Source: Chitinophaga sp. CF418
Lineage (GTDB): Bacteria; Bacteroidota; Bacteroidia; Chitinophagales; Chitinophagaceae
Direction of reading: 5' to 3'
Assembly: GCF_900142925.1 (NCBI RefSeq)
Contig: NZ_FRCN01000006.1
Coordinates: 426,478 to 490,477, forward strand
DNA: 64,000 nt
Shown here: positions 60,261 to 64,000 of the stretch, piece after piece
Layout: the number at the start of each line of letters is the position of its first letter
How positions within the stretch are numbered: position 1 is the first letter of the stretch
The notes under the pieces: model-generated
What the model saw: only the letters and a program-made list of their open reading frames with translations
What the model was told of the DNA's origin: nothing
Database searches by the model: none
Position numbers and translations under genes: made by a program

Positions 60261-63200
60261 ATGAAAAAGATTCTAATCCTATTATATATGATGATGTGCT
60301 GCGCTATCGGAATAACGCAGGCACAGACCATATATGTTAACACACCGGATACGGTCTGTATCTCAACCGCCAGTAGTACGGCGGGGCAGACCAAGTACCT
60401 CAGCGTCAACGCAATGGTCGTTACCTCCAATAGATATAAGGTAACGGAGCAGGCCTCGTGGGCAATAGCCGGCCCAACTGGCAGCGCAGCTGACTATGAA
60501 GTCCTCTATACAGGGAATACGTCTGCGGTAACAAAGGCGGATAAACTGACGAAGACCAAGTCGCTGACATTGCAGTTTCTCGTACCAGGTATCTATACCC
60601 TGACGATCACCATGCCTTATACGGATAATGGTGTCGCCAAGACCTCCACTCAGACCAAGAAGATCGTCGCGATGGACTGTACTATTAGTACGTGCGGTTC
60701 CAACGAAGCGAATGACAAACCGGGCTTCTTTGAAGATTTCGGAACCATGCCAGGTACTGGCATCGTTCGCCGGGCCTACCCAATTAATGGCGTAGTAACC
60801 TACGACTATCAGGGTACTGGAGATCTGGCGGATAACTATTATTCGATAGCAAACAACACACAGCTCAAGGGCGACTGGGTATACAACACCGACCACACCG
60901 GTAATAGCCGCGGTGGTATGTTGGTTGCCAACTCTGCCTACGAACCGAGGAGATTTTATCAGAAGACCGTTACCGGCCTCTGTAAGGGATCCGTTTATAA
61001 TTTTAGTGCCTGGTTGATAAACATCAACCCTATCGGCGTTTTTGAAGGTGGTTGCGTATCCGGTTATCGATATGCCGGGGTAACCTTCCAGGTGGTGAAT
61101 GCTGCCAACCCTAGCCAGATCCTGGCCAACTTCCCCACTTATAACGTGTCAATGGACCTGAGTGTTCCTCAGTCCAGCTGGCAGAAATATGGAGGATCCT
61201 TTACTGTTCCTCCAAGTATCGACTCAGTTAAAGTACTTATTATTAATAATAAGCCCGGTGGTTGTGGTAACGACATCGCGATCGATGATATCGAATTCGC
61301 ATATTGTAGTCCAACCATCACTGCTTCCATTAAAGGTAAAACTGATAACCTGGCGGAGGTTGTCTGCGAAGGCGCTCCGATTACACTTACTTCCGCCTAT
61401 ACTCCTTCCAACTATTTCGTAAATCCGAACTACCAATGGGAAATGAGTGATGACGAAGGTCTCACATGGATCAACGTACCTTTTGGTACGAATACCTCCA
61501 AAGACCTCGTGATCGGTCCCGGACAGCTGAAAGGCACCAGGACCGTTCCTACGTCTTACCGTTTCCGAGTCCGAATATACGAAGCCGGGAGTGACGCCGT
61601 CACGTGTGCCTCGCCCTCGGAATACGTCCGGCTGACGATATTACCAATGCCAACGCTGTACCTGACGAAGAGCCAGGTCTGCGCAGGGGCATTTGTTGAA
61701 TTACAGGCATCCGGAGGTTTCGACAGGTTCACCTGGAGAGACTTGCCTGGTTATGTAGGCTCTACCCGTACCATCCAGGTGACCGGTGACACCACTATTA
61801 TGGTGTATGGTTATGTGGATTATGCGGACGGACATACGTGCGTGGACTCAAACACTGCGTTTATCAGTTCTATTGATAAACCTATCGTAGACGTAATTTC
61901 AACTTCACAGAATATTTGTGCCGGTTCTTCTGTTGATATCCGTATCAACGACGCACTGGCCGGACAGGTAATTAACTGGTACCAGGGTCCTGATGCGGGA
62001 GGTGTACTTACACCGCTGCCTCAGTACGATGGAATGACCTTCCTGTCACAGGTACAGATCAACACACCAGCAGAGGGCGTCTTTACTGTAATAGTAAGAG
62101 ATCCTGGTAATGTCTGTAAGGTGCAATCTGCTCCATTCATTGTTAATGTAACGCCAGTACCGGTTGCTAATGCCGGACCTGATCAGCTGGCATGTGCCAG
62201 TATAAACACCACCGGTAACTTTACTATGGCTGCATTGCTGAATTCCGGCGAAAGCGGTACATGGACTGTAGATACCCTGTGGGGACCAGGTGCTGATCCT
62301 AATATTACCGCTGCAGACTTCAAAAATTATGCGACCGTTCAGTTCCCTACCCTTCCAAAAACAAGGGTAACACTGAAGAAAGGCGGTATAACTGTAAGGT
62401 TCAAATGGACTGTGAAAGCCACTGCCAACACTTCCTGCTCCAGCAGCGACTTTGTTGAAGTAAGCCTCCTGTACGATCCAACCTTCAGTGATGCTGGTCG
62501 TGATACTACTCTCTGTGCTAGCAATGTCTTTACGATGAATGCCAGCCAGCCGGATGGAACATTGACCGGTCCGTACGCGGAAACCGGTACATGGAAACTT
62601 GTATCCGGTAGTGCTACCATCGCAAACATCCATGCATATAATACAACAGTTACGTCTCTGGCGAACCCGCAGGATATTGTTCTGACATGGTCTATCACCA
62701 ATGCCGCGAACTGTACTCCAAGCGTGGACACTGTTGTACTGCATAAAACACCCCGTCCGGTAATCGTACTGAATCCATCTATAGTTACCTGTAACACATC
62801 CGGTACATTCTCACTGGATACCCTGTCTACAAAAGGTAACCCGGATACTTACAGTATCACTGCCGGCGTTCCTGCCCTGCCAGGTTTTGTGCCTGTAACC
62901 AACCAGCCTATTACGGCATGGCCAGTGGTAGTTAACTATCCTGTGGGTGTTGCGCGTGGAGTATATAACTTCAACCTGACTTACAAAAATAGCCTGAATG
63001 CAGGTTGTGATTCTACCGTTCCATTCTCTGTGAGCGTAGAAACGCCTCCTGTAGCTCCAACGGGCATAACAGTAGGCTCGCCTAATATCTGTACTTCCGG
63101 TACTACTACGCTGACTGTTGTGGGTGGAAGCCTGGGAACAAAAGCTGATGGTACACCAAACGGAACATGGGTATGGTATGCCGGAGGTTGTGGAACAGGC

Positions 63201-64000
63201 GCTTCTATCGGTACTGGCACCACCATTACCGTGGCAGTAAGCGCTACCACTACTTATTATGTACGTGCTGAAACTACCGGTGCATGCTCCAACACTACCT
63301 GTGCGAACGCTACCGTAACAGTATACCAGGCGCCAACTGCTGCCAATGCCGGTCCAGACCAGACCAAGTGTAACACTACTGCCTTCACCATGGCTGCTAA
63401 TGCAGCTTCTGTAGGTACTGGTACCTGGACACTCCCTGGTGGTACTACTGCTACGATTACTGCTGGTCAGGCGAACAACCCTGCTGCGGTAATTAATGTA
63501 CCTGCCGGTGTAACTGTAACAGCTACTTGGACCATCACCAATGGTGCCTGTACCACTTCTGACGTAGTAGTACTGAAAAACGATGTACTGCCAACTGCTA
63601 CAGCTGGTCCAGACCAGACTAAATGTAACACTACTGCCTTCACAATGGCAGCCAATACGCCTGCAGTAGGTACCGGTACCTGGACACTCCCTGGTGGCAC
63701 TACTGCTACTATTACTGCTGGTCAGGCGAACAACCCTGCCGCGGTAATTAATGTACCTGCTGGTGTAACTGTAACAGCTACCTGGACTGTAGTAAATGGT
63801 ACCTGCTCCGTTTCTGACGCCGTAGTGCTGAAAAACGACGCGCTGCCAACTGCTACTGCTGGTCCTAACCAGACCAAGTGTAACACACCAGCCTTCACCA
63901 TGGCTGCTAATACGCCTGCTGCCGGTCAGACCGGTACATGGACACTGCCTGGCGGTACTACTGCTACTATCACTGCTGGTCAGACGAACAGCCCAACCGC
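60261..64000 (+). CDS. Giant repeat-rich surface adhesin-like protein, 3' partial
   Basis: The frame begins at ATG 60261 (MKKILILLYMMMCCAIGITQ, a clear signal peptide ending near AQT) and stays open for more than 1246 codons to the right edge, so the C-terminus is outside. The first ~330 residues include a jelly-roll-like segment (NSRGGMLVANSAYEPRRFYQ, and GGCGNDIAIDDIEFAYCSP). After that, Ig/PKD-like modules with paired Cys follow, then tandem 85-residue units (AGPDQTKCNTTAFTMAAN) from about 63346. The pattern fits SprB-type adhesins and gliding-motility-associated proteins, so a T9SS sorting domain is expected beyond the window. Confidence 0.9.
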   Translation, partial: MKKILILLYMMMCCAIGITQAQTIYVNTPDTVCISTASSTAGQTKYLSVNAMVVTSNRYKVTEQASWAIAGPTGSAADYEVLYTGNTSAVTKADKLTKTKSLTLQFLVPGIYTLTITMPYTDNGVAKTSTQTKKIVAMDCTISTCGSNEANDKPGFFEDFGTMPGTGIVRRAYPINGVVTYDYQGTGDLADNYYSIANNTQLKGDWVYNTDHTGNSRGGMLVANSAYEPRRFYQKTVTGLCKGSVYNFSAWLININPIGVFEGGCVSGYRYAGVTFQVVNAANPSQILANFPTYNVSMDLSVPQSSWQKYGGSFTVPPSIDSVKVLIINNKPGGCGNDIAIDDIEFAYCSPTITASIKGKTDNLAEVVCEGAPITLTSAYTPSNYFVNPNYQWEMSDDEGLTWINVPFGTNTSKDLVIGPGQLKGTRTVPTSYRFRVRIYEAGSDAVTCASPSEYVRLTILPMPTLYLTKSQVCAGAFVELQASGGFDRFTWRDLPGYVGSTRTIQVTGDTTIMVYGYVDYADGHTCVDSNTAFISSIDKPIVDVISTSQNICAGSSVDIRINDALAGQVINWYQGPDAGGVLTPLPQYDGMTFLSQVQINTPAEGVFTVIVRDPGNVCKVQSAPFIVNVTPVPVANAGPDQLACASINTTGNFTMAALLNSGESGTWTVDTLWGPGADPNITAADFKNYATVQFPTLPKTRVTLKKGGITVRFKWTVKATANTSCSSSDFVEVSLLYDPTFSDAGRDTTLCASNVFTMNASQPDGTLTGPYAETGTWKLVSGSATIANIHAYNTTVTSLANPQDIVLTWSITNAANCTPSVDTVVLHKTPRPVIVLNPSIVTCNTSGTFSLDTLSTKGNPDTYSITAGVPALPGFVPVTNQPITAWPVVVNYPVGVARGVYNFNLTYKNSLNAGCDSTVPFSVSVETPPVAPTGITVGSPNICTSGTTTLTVVGGSLGTKADGTPNGTWVWYAGGCGTGASIGTGTTITVAVSATTTYYVRAETTGACSNTTCANATVTVYQAPTAANAGPDQTKCNTTAFTMAANAASVGTGTWTLPGGTTATITAGQANNPAAVINVPAGVTVTATWTITNGACTTSDVVVLKNDVLPTATAGPDQTKCNTTAFTMAANTPAVGTGTWTLPGGTTATITAGQANNPAAVINVPAGVTVTATWTVVNGTCSVSDAVVLKNDALPTATAGPNQTKCNTPAFTMAANTPAAGQTGTWTLPGGTTATITAGQTNSPT
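63346..64000 (+). repeat. 255-bp in-frame tandem repeats in the adhesin gene
   Basis: Units start at GGTCCAGACC 63351, GGTCCAGACC 63606 and GGTCCTAACC 63861, with a period of exactly 255 bases (85 codons) and near-identical DNA. Each unit encodes one Ig-like module with TWTLPGGTTATITAGQ and a Cys pair. The array continues past the window edge. Confidence 0.95.

Noticed and set aside
60363..63700. Antisense frames opposite the adhesin gene
   Set aside because: The plus-strand frame is continuous from 60261 to the window edge with a signal peptide and repeated modules; the minus-strand frames are low-complexity shadows.

Overview
The window reads as chromosome from a Bacteroidota bacterium, most like Chitinophaga or a close relative in the Chitinophagaceae. 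The basis is a SusC/SusD pair with glycoside hydrolases, a hybrid-type sensor with beta-propeller input, type IX secretion (T9SS) C-terminal signals, giant repeat-rich surface proteins, and promoters of the Bacteroidota form TTTG-N18/19-TAnnTTTG. No rRNA, CRISPR array, transposase gene or prophage was seen.

Layout. 1-1245: the 3' part of an outer-membrane-type protein and a small alpha/beta protein. 1220-14694: an arabinan-type polysaccharide utilisation locus. SusC, SusD, GH43, GH51 and GH43 run leftwards as one tight operon, facing a sensor kinase and an AraC-type response regulator that are normally one protein but here are two genes with an ATGA overlap. 14931-18451: a two-gene operon for a cytoplasmic metallo-beta-lactamase-fold protein and a thermolysin-like (HETTH) metallopeptidase; this is the best candidate for an undescribed system. 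18770-27515: a lipoprotein, then a multidrug export block (MFS pump, AraC regulator, RND adaptor, pump and TolC-like channel). 27516-28360 is gene-free, with palindromes and a dense nest of direct and inverted repeats.

28361-36652: regulators (AraC, Crp), two SDR proteins, a four-gene run (isochorismatase-like, pirin, cupin, alpha/beta hydrolase), a membrane acyltransferase-like protein and two strong hairpin repeats. 36934-39837: an operon for a dihaem c-type lipoprotein, a Rieske lipoprotein and a porin. 39929-42592: a GH29 fucosidase divergent from an AraC regulator, with a palindrome between. 42654-48673: an RluA-type pseudouridine synthase and a 1423-residue T9SS-exported protein with two seven-repeat FG-GAP propellers and five TIG domains.

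48872-51645: an accessory patch with a truncated regulator, an AT-rich ankyrin protein and two near-identical tRNA-Arg(ACG) genes flanking one unknown gene. 51790-59820: mostly housekeeping genes (rlmH, rhomboid, response regulator, tilS, TPR, etfBA, bifunctional nuclease, ispE, rplT, rpmI). The convergent ispE-rplT junction has been tandemly multiplied. 60261-64000: the 5' part of a giant adhesin-like gene that runs off the right edge and is entering 255-bp tandem repeats.

How the parts fit: the organism senses and imports plant arabinan oligosaccharides through the SusCD locus, trims fucosylated glycans, exports toxic compounds, and displays large T9SS surface proteins. Family calls were made by reading the sequence only; no database search was run.
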